A stretch of 64,000 nt of DNA, from positions 62,001 to 126,000 of the forward strand of contig DAHXKG010000005.1 in NCBI GenBank assembly GCA_027366525.1. The letters are read 5' to 3'. Positions within the stretch are counted from its first letter, which is position 1. The number at the start of each line of letters is the position of its first letter. The notes under the pieces are model-generated. The model was not told the origin of the DNA. It made no database searches and saw nothing but the letters and a program-made list of their open reading frames with translations. Source of the DNA: a candidate division FCPU426 bacterium. Its GTDB lineage: Bacteria > Oederibacteriota > Muellerivitia > Muellerivitales > DAHXKG01. A program made the translations under genes and the position numbers. Shown here one piece after another: positions 36,137 through 44,874 of this stretch.

Positions 36137-36781
36137 TTAATTGCTTTTATTTTTTTCCAAAAAAGCAGATGGACACTGGGATTGAAGAAAGCAAATATTA
36201 CAACGAGGTTTTCGGGCGATACAAAGATTTCTTCCATGCTGGATAAGCCGATGAGAAAAAGCAATCCATTCCGATTGAGGAAGGATTCCCATCAAATCTT
36301 GTTCTATTTTTTCTGCGGTGGAAGATTGTGTCAACTGAAGTCGTTGCGATAGACGCGCAACATGAGTATCAACAACAATGCCTTCGGATTTCTTATAAAT
36401 CTCTCCTAGAATTACATTAGCTGTTTTTCGACCTACACCCGGAAGACGAACTAGCTCTTCTAAAGTGCTGGGAATTTGTCCATGGTAGGTGTGATGTATA
36501 ATTTTTGAACATTCCAATATGTTTTTAGCCTTATGACGATAGAATCCCGTTGAATGGATAAGGGTTTCAATGGCTTTGATGGGCGCACGCGCCATTTTTT
36601 CTGGTGTGGGAAAATTTTTAAACAATAATGGAGTGGTTCGATTGACACGCTCGTCAGTGCACTGGGCGGAAAGAATGACGGCACAGACAAGTTGAAACGG
36701 TGTTTGGTACTTTAAAAAACACTGGGTCTGAGGATAATGCACTTGAAGTTTTTTCAAAATTTTTGAAATTGAAGAATTCAA
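36137..36781 (-). CDS. nth: Endonuclease III
   Basis: This 214-residue DNA glycosylase/AP lyase removes oxidised pyrimidines. The helix-hairpin-helix is LVRLPGVGRKTANVILGE, with catalytic Lys in GRKTAN and Asp in VVDTHVARLS. The C-terminal [4Fe-4S] loop has the exact C-x6-C-x2-C-x5-C spacing (CIARKPRCNICFLQSQC). It converges with the giant surface gene with an eight-base gap, and diverges from the ABC ATPase gene with 56 bases between them. Confidence 0.96.
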   Translation of the reverse strand: MNSSISKILKKLQVHYPQTQCFLKYQTPFQLVCAVILSAQCTDERVNRTTPLLFKNFPTPEKMARAPIKAIETLIHSTGFYRHKAKNILECSKIIHHTYHGQIPSTLEELVRLPGVGRKTANVILGEIYKKSEGIVVDTHVARLSQRLQLTQSSTAEKIEQDLMGILPQSEWIAFSHRLIQHGRNLCIARKPRCNICFLQSQCPSAFLEKNKSN

Positions 36782-36837
36782 GCCGCCCTCGCATTGAGAT
36801 TGAAAACAAACAAACTTTAAACTATAATAATAACCCC

Positions 36838-37854
36838 ATGTCGATAATTGAAGTCAAAAATCTTACTAAAACTTATTTAATTCAGAAACGAAAGCCCGGA
36901 GTCATCGGTGCGCTGAAAGGGCTCTTTTCCAAAGAATACACTAAAATCAATGCAGTCAATCAAGTTTCGTTTCAGGTTGAAGAGGGAGAACTTGTTGGGT
37001 TTTTAGGGCCCAATGGAGCCGGGAAGACAACAACGTTAAAAATGCTTTCGGGCATACTTTATCCAACCTTGGGAACGGCTCGCGTTTTGGGTTTTTTGCC
37101 TTGGGAACGGAAAAATGAATTCCGAAAGCAATTTGCTTTAGTAATGGGACAAAAAAATCAACTTTGGTGGGACTTGCCGGCTCAAGAGTCTTTGTTTTTA
37201 AATAAAGAAATTTATGGTATTCCATCCAGTGCCTATTATCGTATTTTGGATGAAATGGTTGAATTATTAAATGTTAAACAGTTATTGTCCGTTATGGTAC
37301 GAGAACTTTCATTGGGTGAGCGAATGAAGATGGAGTTAATTGCGTGTCTCCTCCATTCTCCGCGTGTTTTGTTTATGGATGAGCCAACAATTGGGCTGGA
37401 TGTGGTTGCGCAAAAAAACATTCGCGATTTTGTTCAAAAATACAACAAAAAAAACAAAATTACCATTCTGTTAACTAGTCATTATATGAATGATATTCAA
37501 GCGCTTTGCAAGCGAGTCATTGTTATCAATTATGGGCAGAAAATTTTTGATGGCCCTTTGGCGGAAATCATTGAAAAATTTTCAGCGCATAAATTAATAA
37601 AAATTGTAATGAATAATCCTAAGTTTTCTAAAGAACAGTTATCAGAGTTTGGAGAGATTGTAGAGTGGGAATCCAATAAAATTGTGTTAAAAGTGGATCG
37701 GAATCAGATCGCAAGTGCCTCCAGCGGGTTGTTAAATCAATTTGAAGTATCGGATATTACGATTGAAGAAATTCCCATCGAGGATGTCATTGGCGAAGTT
37801 TTTTCAAATTCGGAAAGACATATGAAAAATATGGTATTGGGCGAGGCAAAATAA
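36838..37854 (+). CDS. ABC-2 type transporter ATP-binding protein (COG4586-like)
   Basis: This 338-residue ABC ATPase has Walker A GPNGAGKTTT, Q-loop VMGQKNQLWWDLPA, signature LSLGERMK, Walker B VLFMDEPTIGLD and an H-loop histidine in LTSHYM. It is followed within four bases by a membrane subunit, and then by a second one. This arrangement matches the three-gene COG4586-COG4587-COG3694 exporter of unknown substrate. An in-frame upstream extension to 36700 lies over the nth coding sequence on the other strand, and the ATG at 36838 begins exactly where family homology starts (MSIIEVKNLTKTY). It is a paralogue of the ATPase at 255-1274. Confidence 0.93.
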   Translation: MSIIEVKNLTKTYLIQKRKPGVIGALKGLFSKEYTKINAVNQVSFQVEEGELVGFLGPNGAGKTTTLKMLSGILYPTLGTARVLGFLPWERKNEFRKQFALVMGQKNQLWWDLPAQESLFLNKEIYGIPSSAYYRILDEMVELLNVKQLLSVMVRELSLGERMKMELIACLLHSPRVLFMDEPTIGLDVVAQKNIRDFVQKYNKKNKITILLTSHYMNDIQALCKRVIVINYGQKIFDGPLAEIIEKFSAHKLIKIVMNNPKFSKEQLSEFGEIVEWESNKIVLKVDRNQIASASSGLLNQFEVSDITIEEIPIEDVIGEVFSNSERHMKNMVLGEAK

Positions 37855-37858
37855 TTTC

Positions 37859-38668
37859 ATGAAAAAGTATTGGGCTATTTTAACAACTCGAACGCAAGAG
37901 GATATGGCTTATCGTGCTAATTATTTTATCGGAGCGCTTTTCCGCTTTTTGCCTCTGGTGACCTCGATTGTATTGTGGTATGCGGTTTTTAAATCCATGG
38001 GGGGGACGCATCCGAAAATCGAAGGTATGAGTTATCAAAACTTAATTGCATATACCGCTTTGGTTTATATTTCACGGGGTGTTTCAAGCATGCCCGGGAT
38101 GACTCGAGACATTTGTAATGATATTAAGGATGGAAATTTAAATCGCTATATTGTGCGTCCGATAAATTACTCCGGATATCAAATTGTTTATCGGCTGGCG
38201 CATAAGCTGGTCTTTTGGCTGATTGCCGCAGTTACCTTTCCGGTTATTTTTTTTCTTCTTAGACATGATTTTACACACCAAATTCAGCCTGAAGAATGGG
38301 TTGCTTTTATCATCGCTTTAATTATTGGATTTTGGATTGGAATGCTTTTTTCACTGACCATTGGGTTATTGGCGTTTTGGTTTTTGGAAATATCAACATT
38401 TCTTTATGTCATTTCCACGATTGAATACTTTTTATCAGGCAATTTAATTCCGCTAAATTTGTTTGGTCCCAAAATGTTTGAGATTGTTGGGAAATTACCG
38501 TTTTCATATGAAGCATTTTGGCCAGTACTTATCCTCTTAGGGAAAGTAGCCCAGCATCAGTTAGTCAGCATATTACTCTGGGGAATCGGATGGGTTTTTT
38601 TCTTTTTAATCGTAATAAACATTTTATGGTTTTTAGGAATTAGACGATATAGCGCGGTTGGCGGATGA
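37859..38668 (+). CDS. ABC-2 type transporter permease 1 (COG4587-like)
   Basis: This 269-residue inner-membrane protein has six predicted transmembrane helices. The N-terminal YRANYFIGALFRFLPLVTS and the cytoplasmic SSMPGMTRDICNDIKDGNLNRYIVRPI segment, where the D-I-x-x-G-x-L-x-x-x-x-x-x-P motif meets the ATPase, are typical of ABC-2 family 6 (DUF990). It starts four bases after the ATPase stop and is followed eight bases later by permease 2, so one heteromeric exporter is likely. Confidence 0.9.
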   Translation: MKKYWAILTTRTQEDMAYRANYFIGALFRFLPLVTSIVLWYAVFKSMGGTHPKIEGMSYQNLIAYTALVYISRGVSSMPGMTRDICNDIKDGNLNRYIVRPINYSGYQIVYRLAHKLVFWLIAAVTFPVIFFLLRHDFTHQIQPEEWVAFIIALIIGFWIGMLFSLTIGLLAFWFLEISTFLYVISTIEYFLSGNLIPLNLFGPKMFEIVGKLPFSYEAFWPVLILLGKVAQHQLVSILLWGIGWVFFFLIVINILWFLGIRRYSAVGG

Positions 38669-38676
38669 GGCGATGA

Positions 38677-39483
38677 ATGGTACAAATTAAACAATTGTTT
38701 CGATATATTCGAGTTTTTGGGTATATGTTTTTGAATTGTTTAGTTCGTGAAATGCAATTTAAAATTAATTTTATGATCCGTCTCTTGGCGGAATCATTAT
38801 GGCTGTTTTTAATGGTGGCCTATTTTTTGATAATTTACAAACATGTCCATGATATTGATGGATGGACCAAGTGGGATATGATTCTATTATTGGGAACGAA
38901 TCATTTTATTAACCAAATATTTGAAGGGATTTTTTTTGAAAATTGTATCAAATTAACGGATAACATCCGGCAAGGAGATTTGGATTTCGCACTCACGAAG
39001 CCAATGAATAGTCAGTTCCTTGTTTCAGTTCGATATACCGATTTTGCTTCAATCATGAATGCCGTAGTGGGGTTAATTATGGTCGTGGTCGCACTTCATA
39101 AAATGCATTATGTTCCTACATGGAGTCAAGATGTAATGTATGCAATTTTAATACTGAATGGCATTTTGATTTATTATACGTTTATGTTTTCATTTTCGAT
39201 TCTTACCTTTTGGATGGGCAGAGCTAATAATTTATTTGATCTTTATTATCAATTTTCTACTTTTTCAAGATATCCGGCGAATATTTATAAAGGGGCATTA
39301 AGATTCATATTGTGGTATTTAATTCCGATGTTAGTCGTGGCCAATTGTCCTGTTGATGTTTTTAAAAGAACACTTTCGGGAGTAGGAATGATTTATGGGT
39401 TTATTGTAGGTTTTTTGTTTTTTATCATGTCTACTTTTTTTTGGAAAAAGGGACTTGCACACTATCGAAGCGCCTCCAGTTAA
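38677..39483 (+). CDS. ABC-2 type transporter permease 2 (COG3694-like)
   Basis: This 268-residue protein has six predicted helices, with the segment NHFINQIFEGIFFENCIKL followed by NIRQGDLDFALTKPMNSQFL, the coupling region that parallels IRxGxLDxxLxKP in COG3694 permeases. Later come YYQFSTFSRYPANIYKGALRFI and LIPMLVVANCPVDVF, also characteristic of the family. It closes the ATPase-permease-permease operon and is followed by a hairpin (39490-39524) shared with the convergent TonB receptor gene. Confidence 0.9.
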   Translation: MVQIKQLFRYIRVFGYMFLNCLVREMQFKINFMIRLLAESLWLFLMVAYFLIIYKHVHDIDGWTKWDMILLLGTNHFINQIFEGIFFENCIKLTDNIRQGDLDFALTKPMNSQFLVSVRYTDFASIMNAVVGLIMVVVALHKMHYVPTWSQDVMYAILILNGILIYYTFMFSFSILTFWMGRANNLFDLYYQFSTFSRYPANIYKGALRFILWYLIPMLVVANCPVDVFKRTLSGVGMIYGFIVGFLFFIMSTFFWKKGLAHYRSASS

Positions 39484-39489
39484 TCGTCA

Positions 39490-39524
39490 ATGGGTCTATC
39501 AAAAATTAATTCGGATAGACCCAT
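39490..39524. terminator. Bidirectional hairpin between convergent genes
   Basis: ATGGGTCTATC (39490-39500) and its exact inverted copy GATAGACCCAT (39514-39524) form an 11-bp stem with a 13-base loop. It lies seven bases after the permease 2 stop and ten before the end of the TonB receptor gene. There is no T-run on either side, so it may protect transcript ends or terminate with factor help. Confidence 0.7.
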
Positions 39525-39534
39525 CTAAGGAAAT

Positions 39535-41964
39535 TTAAATGTTTTTAACCCATCGGAGCATAAATTCACGTCCCGCAGCATACTGGTTTCCATCAAAACC
39601 ATTTTCAATAAATATTGGATAAATCGTATTGAACAGATTCATCAAATCCAAGCTGATTTGATTACCATTTAGACCGCTTCCTTTTTTAAAGGCATATCCC
39701 AGACTGATGTTCAGTGTGAAATGCTGCGGTAAGGTTGAAGCATTGGTCGGCCCGGTATGCAGTCCAGATCCATAAATACCTTGCGTGGTAATCCACAAGC
39801 CTTTCGACTGATAAGTAAAACCTGCATTCGCATAATTGATTTCACCATGATCCAAAAATTCATAACTCGTACTTGAATATGTGGTGCCCACCGGCAACGC
39901 AAAAATTCCACCGGCAATACCTTCTCCTTTAGCAATTTCATAGGAATAGTTAAAAAAATCTGACCAGTGTTGACTTAAAAATCCATGGATTGAAAATTCA
40001 GTCCCGTAAACAAAACCTTTTTGCCAGTTAAACGATTCAGCAATGGCGGTGTTTAAGAGTTGGGTATCATCGAGCATATCGACCGCATTTTTGTAGTATT
40101 CGGTCACTGAAAATACTTGGGAACCGGCTCGTTGGGTAAGTCCAATTTCAGAATAATCGTCTTTTTCAGGTTTAATATCATAGGGAGTCAGTTGGCCAAT
40201 TTTTAAATTATTGAACGTGGCCTCTAAATTCTCTGGAGGCGGAGGCATATAAAGTTTTCCATAGAAGAGGTGTAATTTAGTCAACGGCGTGAATAATACG
40301 GATATCCCAATCCTGGGTTGAACCATACTGCTAGTGGAATCAACGGCGGGAACATATCCAGAAGAGGTATTGGCACTGGGGGATAAAAATTGTGACGCAT
40401 CAAATCGAATCCCTAGATTAAAAAACAACCAATTCAAACAAGTGATATTGTCTTGCATAAAAATACCTTCTTGATAGTAGTTGTTAGTTTGATTTAGGGC
40501 GGAGGTAAGTGTGGTTGGCGCATTGCCAGGAGCATTTCTTGAAGCATAAATCACGCTGATGGGTCCTCCCGATTGTGTCCAAAGCGTTTGAAGACCTGCT
40601 TTAAACAAATTGGATGAGTTAATATGCCAAGTGTAATGGAGTTGAATTCCATAGTTGTTAACCAGTTGATTCATCGCAAAAGAATCAGCACTGAGTGTTG
40701 AAGCAATTGTTATGGGAGCAAGATCATTGGAAAGATCATTGGTGAAAATTAAATTGCTTTGGCTCCAATATGGAGAAATTTTTAAAAAAGAACGAGTATT
40801 AAATAAATGCTCCCAGGAGACTTCTGTAAATCGATTCGATTCGGATTGTGTATCATTGGTATTGGTGGGTACATAATTAAAGGGACCATTGCCATAGCTA
40901 TCCGTGGAGCCATCAAAAAATGGACTGGACGCTACAAAATCAGAGGGATAAGTTGGAATTTGATAGAATTTGTTTTGTGAAAGTCCAATCAAGGTCCATT
41001 GATTGGAATTGTTCATTAGCCAATTCAAAGTTAAAAATTGGTTTGAGCCATAGCTTTGGTTGTGGATCGATTGAGATCCACCAACTAAATCTTCCGTTGG
41101 ATTTGCAGGTGTGGACGGTTCAGGTGTATCTAAACCTCGTTCAGTATATTTACTGTTGGTTGAAAAAAAGTAGTGAAAATTTCCTTCTCGATTCGATCCA
41201 CCATAATTAGCAAAAGGCTCTATCTGATTATATGAACCATAATTCAATCCAATTTGTCCGTTAGGAACTAGTTGTCCGGATTTAGTAACAATTTTAACAA
41301 CGCCAGCCAAACGAGTTCCATATTGAGCGTCTAATCCCCCAGTCAGAACAGTCATACTTGAAATATCCGACGTTGGAAATATTTGTCCAAAGCTTCCCCC
41401 GGGCAAATCGGGTAATTGAATTCCATCAATGTCATATTGTAAATTGGCCATATTGCCACGAGTAAAGATTTGTCCAAAAGGGCCTTGAATGACTCCGGCC
41501 GTTGTGGACGTAATAAGATGGGATAAGCTCGCACTAGTTCCTTCGGGGAGATGTTGAATTTGAGTTTCGGTGATTAATCGATGGCTTGATGAACTGTTGG
41601 TGAGTAAAACGCGTTTAGCACGAATGATGAGCTGAATAACCGGTTGATTTTTGGATACCAGTTGAATGTTTTGGATGGTATGACCGTGGACAAATAGACT
41701 AATTTTTTTTGAACGGAACCCGGTAGCCCTAATTTTCATATTATATTCTCTATGGTTGAGATTCAAAAAATGATAAGAGCCTATTGAATTCGAACTGCAT
41801 TTTTGGATAATTTTTCCATTTTGAATAACAAGATGTGCATCGGAAATGGCAATACCAGTTGAATCAGTAATTGATCCAGAAAGGGTAGCGAGTGTTGAAG
41901 TCCATCCTTGGGTATTAAAAAATAGCATGAACAGATAACTCAAAATCAAACATTTAAATTTCAT
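39535..41964 (-). CDS. TonB-dependent outer-membrane receptor with carboxypeptidase-regulatory-like N-terminus
   Basis: This 809-residue protein has a signal peptide (cleavage near residue 22) and a carboxypeptidase-like regulatory domain (about 27-105, LATLSGSITDSTGIAISDAH). Next comes a plug domain (about 125-230) with QIQHLPEGTSASLSHLI, FTRGNMANLQYDIDGIQLPD and GGLDAQYGTRLAGVVKIVT. A long beta-barrel ends with FMLRWVKNI. Such receptors import metals, siderophores, vitamins or glycans using TonB energy. The 129-residue Cys-rich protein 32 bases upstream suggests a metal-related substrate. No TonB-ExbBD genes are in the window. Confidence 0.92.
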   Translation of the reverse strand: MKFKCLILSYLFMLFFNTQGWTSTLATLSGSITDSTGIAISDAHLVIQNGKIIQKCSSNSIGSYHFLNLNHREYNMKIRATGFRSKKISLFVHGHTIQNIQLVSKNQPVIQLIIRAKRVLLTNSSSSHRLITETQIQHLPEGTSASLSHLITSTTAGVIQGPFGQIFTRGNMANLQYDIDGIQLPDLPGGSFGQIFPTSDISSMTVLTGGLDAQYGTRLAGVVKIVTKSGQLVPNGQIGLNYGSYNQIEPFANYGGSNREGNFHYFFSTNSKYTERGLDTPEPSTPANPTEDLVGGSQSIHNQSYGSNQFLTLNWLMNNSNQWTLIGLSQNKFYQIPTYPSDFVASSPFFDGSTDSYGNGPFNYVPTNTNDTQSESNRFTEVSWEHLFNTRSFLKISPYWSQSNLIFTNDLSNDLAPITIASTLSADSFAMNQLVNNYGIQLHYTWHINSSNLFKAGLQTLWTQSGGPISVIYASRNAPGNAPTTLTSALNQTNNYYQEGIFMQDNITCLNWLFFNLGIRFDASQFLSPSANTSSGYVPAVDSTSSMVQPRIGISVLFTPLTKLHLFYGKLYMPPPPENLEATFNNLKIGQLTPYDIKPEKDDYSEIGLTQRAGSQVFSVTEYYKNAVDMLDDTQLLNTAIAESFNWQKGFVYGTEFSIHGFLSQHWSDFFNYSYEIAKGEGIAGGIFALPVGTTYSSTSYEFLDHGEINYANAGFTYQSKGLWITTQGIYGSGLHTGPTNASTLPQHFTLNISLGYAFKKGSGLNGNQISLDLMNLFNTIYPIFIENGFDGNQYAAGREFMLRWVKNI

Positions 41965-41996
41965 AACGTCCCTCCATTTTTAAAAAAATTTAATAA

Positions 41997-42386
41997 TTAG
42001 GAATGATTATTAAAAAATTTTGGAGGTGGGTTAGTTGTATCGAGTTTGGGTTGGCGGATAAAAAAATTACGGGAGGAGTAAAGATGGGTTTTCAAAATCC
42101 TCCAAGAGGGTTTAGATAACCATAAAAAATATTGATGAGGTGATAACGCTGTCTTTTGAACTGAACAAGTGTGCATAAAAATACATACAGCGCTATGACA
42201 TGACAAAATTGATTTTCGACAGCAATCACAGGGATGCACGCAACAAGCCATAGTCTTTCCTGAAATACAGCATGACTTTGAAGTTGGACAAGAACAGGTA
42301 TGTGTCGAAAAACTAGGGTGATAAAGGGTCCAACAGATCATACCGCTCAATAAAAACTGTAGTGCTTTTGAATGATATTTTAGCAT
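41997..42386 (-). CDS. Small secreted Cys-rich protein, likely metal-related
   Basis: This 129-residue protein begins with a signal-like segment (MLKYHSKALQFLLSG...), then packs about 16 cysteines and several histidines into roughly 45 residues (THTCSC, CCIS, ACCVHPCDCC, CHSAVC, HTCSV). It ends with a Pro-rich tail (TTNPPPKFF). It resembles small Cys-rich secreted proteins with a PPP tail that precede TonB receptors in other Gram-negative bacteria, but I cannot name the family with certainty. It lies 32 bases before the receptor gene and is probably co-transcribed with it. A role in copper, zinc or nickel handling is an inference. Confidence 0.65.
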   Translation of the reverse strand: MLKYHSKALQFLLSGMICWTLYHPSFSTHTCSCPTSKSCCISGKTMACCVHPCDCCRKSILSCHSAVCIFMHTCSVQKTALSPHQYFLWLSKPSWRILKTHLYSSRNFFIRQPKLDTTNPPPKFFNNHS

Positions 42387-42436
42387 GTTTTTTGATCATA
42401 ATAAGCGTCATAATTAAAATCAACATAATTACAATG

Positions 42437-42459
42437 AATTAATCAAGCCCAGATTAATT
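42437..42459. promoter_or_regulatory. Inverted repeat between divergent Cys-rich/TonB and marC genes
   Basis: AATTAATC (42437-42444) and GATTAATT (42452-42459) are perfect 8-bp arms around a 7-base centre, about 50 bases upstream of the Cys-rich gene. A perfect TTTGATCAAA palindrome lies about 20 bases further toward marC. Either could be an operator, but AT-rich palindromes arise easily by chance. Confidence 0.35.
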
Positions 42460-42610
42460 GTATTTAAAATAGTATTAGTTTGATCAAATTATGAGTATGA
42501 TGCTGGAAATTATTAAAGCAGAAGCATTTTTTACCAATTGGGGATGGATGTTTTATAATAAAGCTGAAGTGGAACCGATAAAACACCAAAAGTTTTGAAA
42601 GTATCGAGTG

Positions 42611-43201
42611 ATGATCAAGAATATGCATGTATTTTTTAGTTCGTTTTTCCCGATTTTTATTTCCATGGACTCGATTGGGTTGTTACCTTTCTTTATTTTT
42701 TTTACTTCAAAAATGTCACCCGCCAAACGCATTCATATGACGTATCAAATTATTCTAGTGGCAGGCGCCATTGGCCTTCTTTTTATTCCCTTTGGATCAT
42801 TAGTGCTTCAATTGCTTGGATTGAAAAATGGTGATTTCCAAATAGCGGGGGGAATATTACTTTTAGTCATTTCACTTAAGACAATTATTGGCGAAGAGAA
42901 ACATCTCGTATCCAAAACCTCTCTGGGTATTGTTCCAATCGGAATTCCTATGTTGGTAGGCCCCGCAGTTTTTGCAACCTTAATTTTACTAAAAAATAAT
43001 TTCTCGCTACTGGATATTACAGTGAGCTTATCTTTAAATTTAATCATCGCGCTAGTAATTTTCATGCAATCAAATACCATTATTCAGTATTTAGGGATCA
43101 CGGGAACTCAGGTATTGTCTAAATTATCAGCATTGTTGCTTTCGGCATATGCCATTATGATGATACGAGTAGGCCTGAGTTCTTTAAAGATGTTATTTTA
43201 G
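42611..43201 (+). CDS. MarC family (UPF0056) integral membrane protein
   Basis: This 196-residue protein has six transmembrane helices and the MarC features FFPIFISMDSIGLLPFFIFF at the N-terminus, GLKNGDFQIAGGILLLVISL in the middle and VPIGIPMLVGPAVFATLILL later. Despite the name, no multiple-antibiotic-resistance role is established for the family, and its transport activity is unknown. ATG 42611 is preferred over the overlapping GTG at 42608. It is alone on its strand before nadK. Confidence 0.9.
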   Translation: MIKNMHVFFSSFFPIFISMDSIGLLPFFIFFTSKMSPAKRIHMTYQIILVAGAIGLLFIPFGSLVLQLLGLKNGDFQIAGGILLLVISLKTIIGEEKHLVSKTSLGIVPIGIPMLVGPAVFATLILLKNNFSLLDITVSLSLNLIIALVIFMQSNTIIQYLGITGTQVLSKLSALLLSAYAIMMIRVGLSSLKMLF

Positions 43202-43268
43202 TTTTGAATTGGTAGGATAACTTTCTAAAATAGATTTTCAAATATAAGTTGAAATTTCTCGGTGCCAT

Positions 43269-44144
43269 ATGCAATTATCAAAAGTTTTAATTGTTTGTAA
43301 ACGAAGTACTTATTCTGTAAATAAAGCACGATTGAACCGTGATCGCCAGTCGCTGGGATTAATATTTGAAAAAATGAAGCTAAGCCATCATCAACAAATT
43401 CAAAGTTTAAGGGAAGTTACTAGGGAGCTGAAAAAATTCAAGATTAAATTTCAATTGATTTATAGGGATGATTTAGAACGGTTTAACGAAATTGAAAAAA
43501 AAACGGATTTGGTTATTTCGATCGGGGGCGATGGAACTTTTTTAGAAACGACCCATCGATTAAATCGTGTCCCCATTTTGGGAATCAATGCCGATCCACA
43601 ACGCAGTATTGGTCGATTTATGGCGGGTACGTCAAAAGAATTCTCGATGATTTTACACCAGTTAATACAAAACAAAATTTCAATTTTAAAATTATCAAGA
43701 TTGCAATTAATAGTTAATGGCCAAAAGATACATCCACTGGTCCTCAATGATGTTTTGATTGCTCCATCTAGTCCGGCGGTAACTGCACGGTATCTTATCC
43801 AATTGAATCAATATGGGGAGGAGCAAATGTCGAGTGGGATTTGGATTAGTACTGCGGTTGGATCGACCGCAGCCATCTTTTCTGCAGGTGGAGAAAAAAT
43901 GAATTCGTTGAATACAAAATTCCAATTTGTTGTTCGCGAAATTTTCAAAAAAAAATTCGGGAAACGACATCTTCTCAGCGGCATTGTCGATTCTTCAAGC
44001 CGATTAAAAATCACTTCTTTTATGAAAAATGGATGTTTATTTATTGATGGCCCACATAATCCCATCCCCTTTGAATGGGGAGATAAATTAATGGTCAAAA
44101 TTTCATCCCATCCAATAAAGGTGGCAGGTTTTAAGTCAATCTAA
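43269..44144 (+). CDS. nadK: NAD kinase
   Basis: This 291-residue enzyme phosphorylates NAD to NADP. The GGDGT motif is at 86-90 within DLVISIGGDGTFLETTH. The NAD-site segment is VLNDVLIAPSSPAVTARY, followed by the SSGIWISTAVGSTAAIFSAGG region where bacterial enzymes usually read GDGLIVSTPTGSTAY. That variation resembles a divergent subgroup that also occurs in plant NADK3-like proteins. The last nine bases overlap the 3' end of the convergent gpmA gene (44136-44144). Confidence 0.88.
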   Translation: MQLSKVLIVCKRSTYSVNKARLNRDRQSLGLIFEKMKLSHHQQIQSLREVTRELKKFKIKFQLIYRDDLERFNEIEKKTDLVISIGGDGTFLETTHRLNRVPILGINADPQRSIGRFMAGTSKEFSMILHQLIQNKISILKLSRLQLIVNGQKIHPLVLNDVLIAPSSPAVTARYLIQLNQYGEEQMSSGIWISTAVGSTAAIFSAGGEKMNSLNTKFQFVVREIFKKKFGKRHLLSGIVDSSSRLKITSFMKNGCLFIDGPHNPIPFEWGDKLMVKISSHPIKVAGFKSI

Positions 44145-44744
44145 ATTTGAAAAACTCAGCACATTTAAATTTACATCCATCTGATAGACCCGGGGAACCC
44201 CAGTTTCTAAATTGAGTTCGAGAACTTGTTCTTTCGAAAGATGATCGAGTTCCATTACAATTGATCGCAAGGAATTGCCATGAGCGACGATCAAAATATC
44301 TTTCCCGGATTTTAATTGGGGGATAATTTCTTTTTGAAAATAAGGAATGGTTCTTGCAGCTGTATCTTTTAAGGATTCTCCATTGGGGGGCGGAACATCA
44401 TAGCTTCTGCGCCAAATTTTAACTTGGTGATCGCCAAATTTTTGAGCGGTTTCTGCCTTGTTCAAACCCTGCAGATCCCCATAGTGTCGTTCATTTAGAG
44501 CAGCATTCTTAATGACAGGAATTTCAAGTTGATGAATTTCAGTCAAAATAAGGGTTAGCGTCTCTTGCGCTCGTTGGAGTGCGGAGGTGAAGGCCATATG
44601 AAATTTATAACCTGATAATTTGCGACCGGCCGATCTTGCTTCTGCTTTTCCTTGGTCCGTCAGCGGGACATCAAGCCACCCGGTAAAACGATTTTCAAGA
44701 TTAAATTGAGATTGACCATGACGTACTAAGATTAAAGTTGGCAT
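44136..44744 (-). CDS. gpmA: 2,3-bisphosphoglycerate-dependent phosphoglycerate mutase
   Basis: This 202-residue histidine phosphatase superfamily enzyme interconverts 3- and 2-phosphoglycerate. It has the phosphohistidine LVRHGQSQFN (His9), the FTGWLDVPLTDQG motif, the NERHYGDLQGLNK substrate segment, the R-R-S-Y-D-V-P-P-P acidic loop and the second histidine in VAHGNSLRS. It is shorter than the 230-250 residue enteric form, as in many compact GpmA proteins. GGAG precedes the start at good spacing. Confidence 0.94.
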   Translation of the reverse strand: MPTLILVRHGQSQFNLENRFTGWLDVPLTDQGKAEARSAGRKLSGYKFHMAFTSALQRAQETLTLILTEIHQLEIPVIKNAALNERHYGDLQGLNKAETAQKFGDHQVKIWRRSYDVPPPNGESLKDTAARTIPYFQKEIIPQLKSGKDILIVAHGNSLRSIVMELDHLSKEQVLELNLETGVPRVYQMDVNLNVLSFSNLD

Positions 44745-44874
44745 ATAGTCTCCTTTTTATTATAAAATACTTTGATCAGGTAAATGTAGATTTTACCCGT
44801 GAATGAATGCTTTTTAGAAGAAGTATATTACTAATTTTACGAATTTAAAATGAATTTGGATAGTATCTATAATC

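Noticed and set aside
36700-36837. 46-residue N-terminal extension of the ABC ATPase
   Set aside because: It lies over the nth coding region on the other strand, is low in homology to any ATPase, and the family start is at 36838.
42395-42423. TTGATT-N17-TATGAT promoter on the minus strand before the Cys-rich gene
   Set aside because: It would place the transcription start about two bases from the start codon, which needs leaderless translation. I did not consider this safe to annotate.
44779-44797. GGTAAA/TTTACC hairpin as a possible FMN riboswitch part
   Set aside because: No conserved FMN-element sequences accompany it, and six base pairs are too few to claim a structured RNA.
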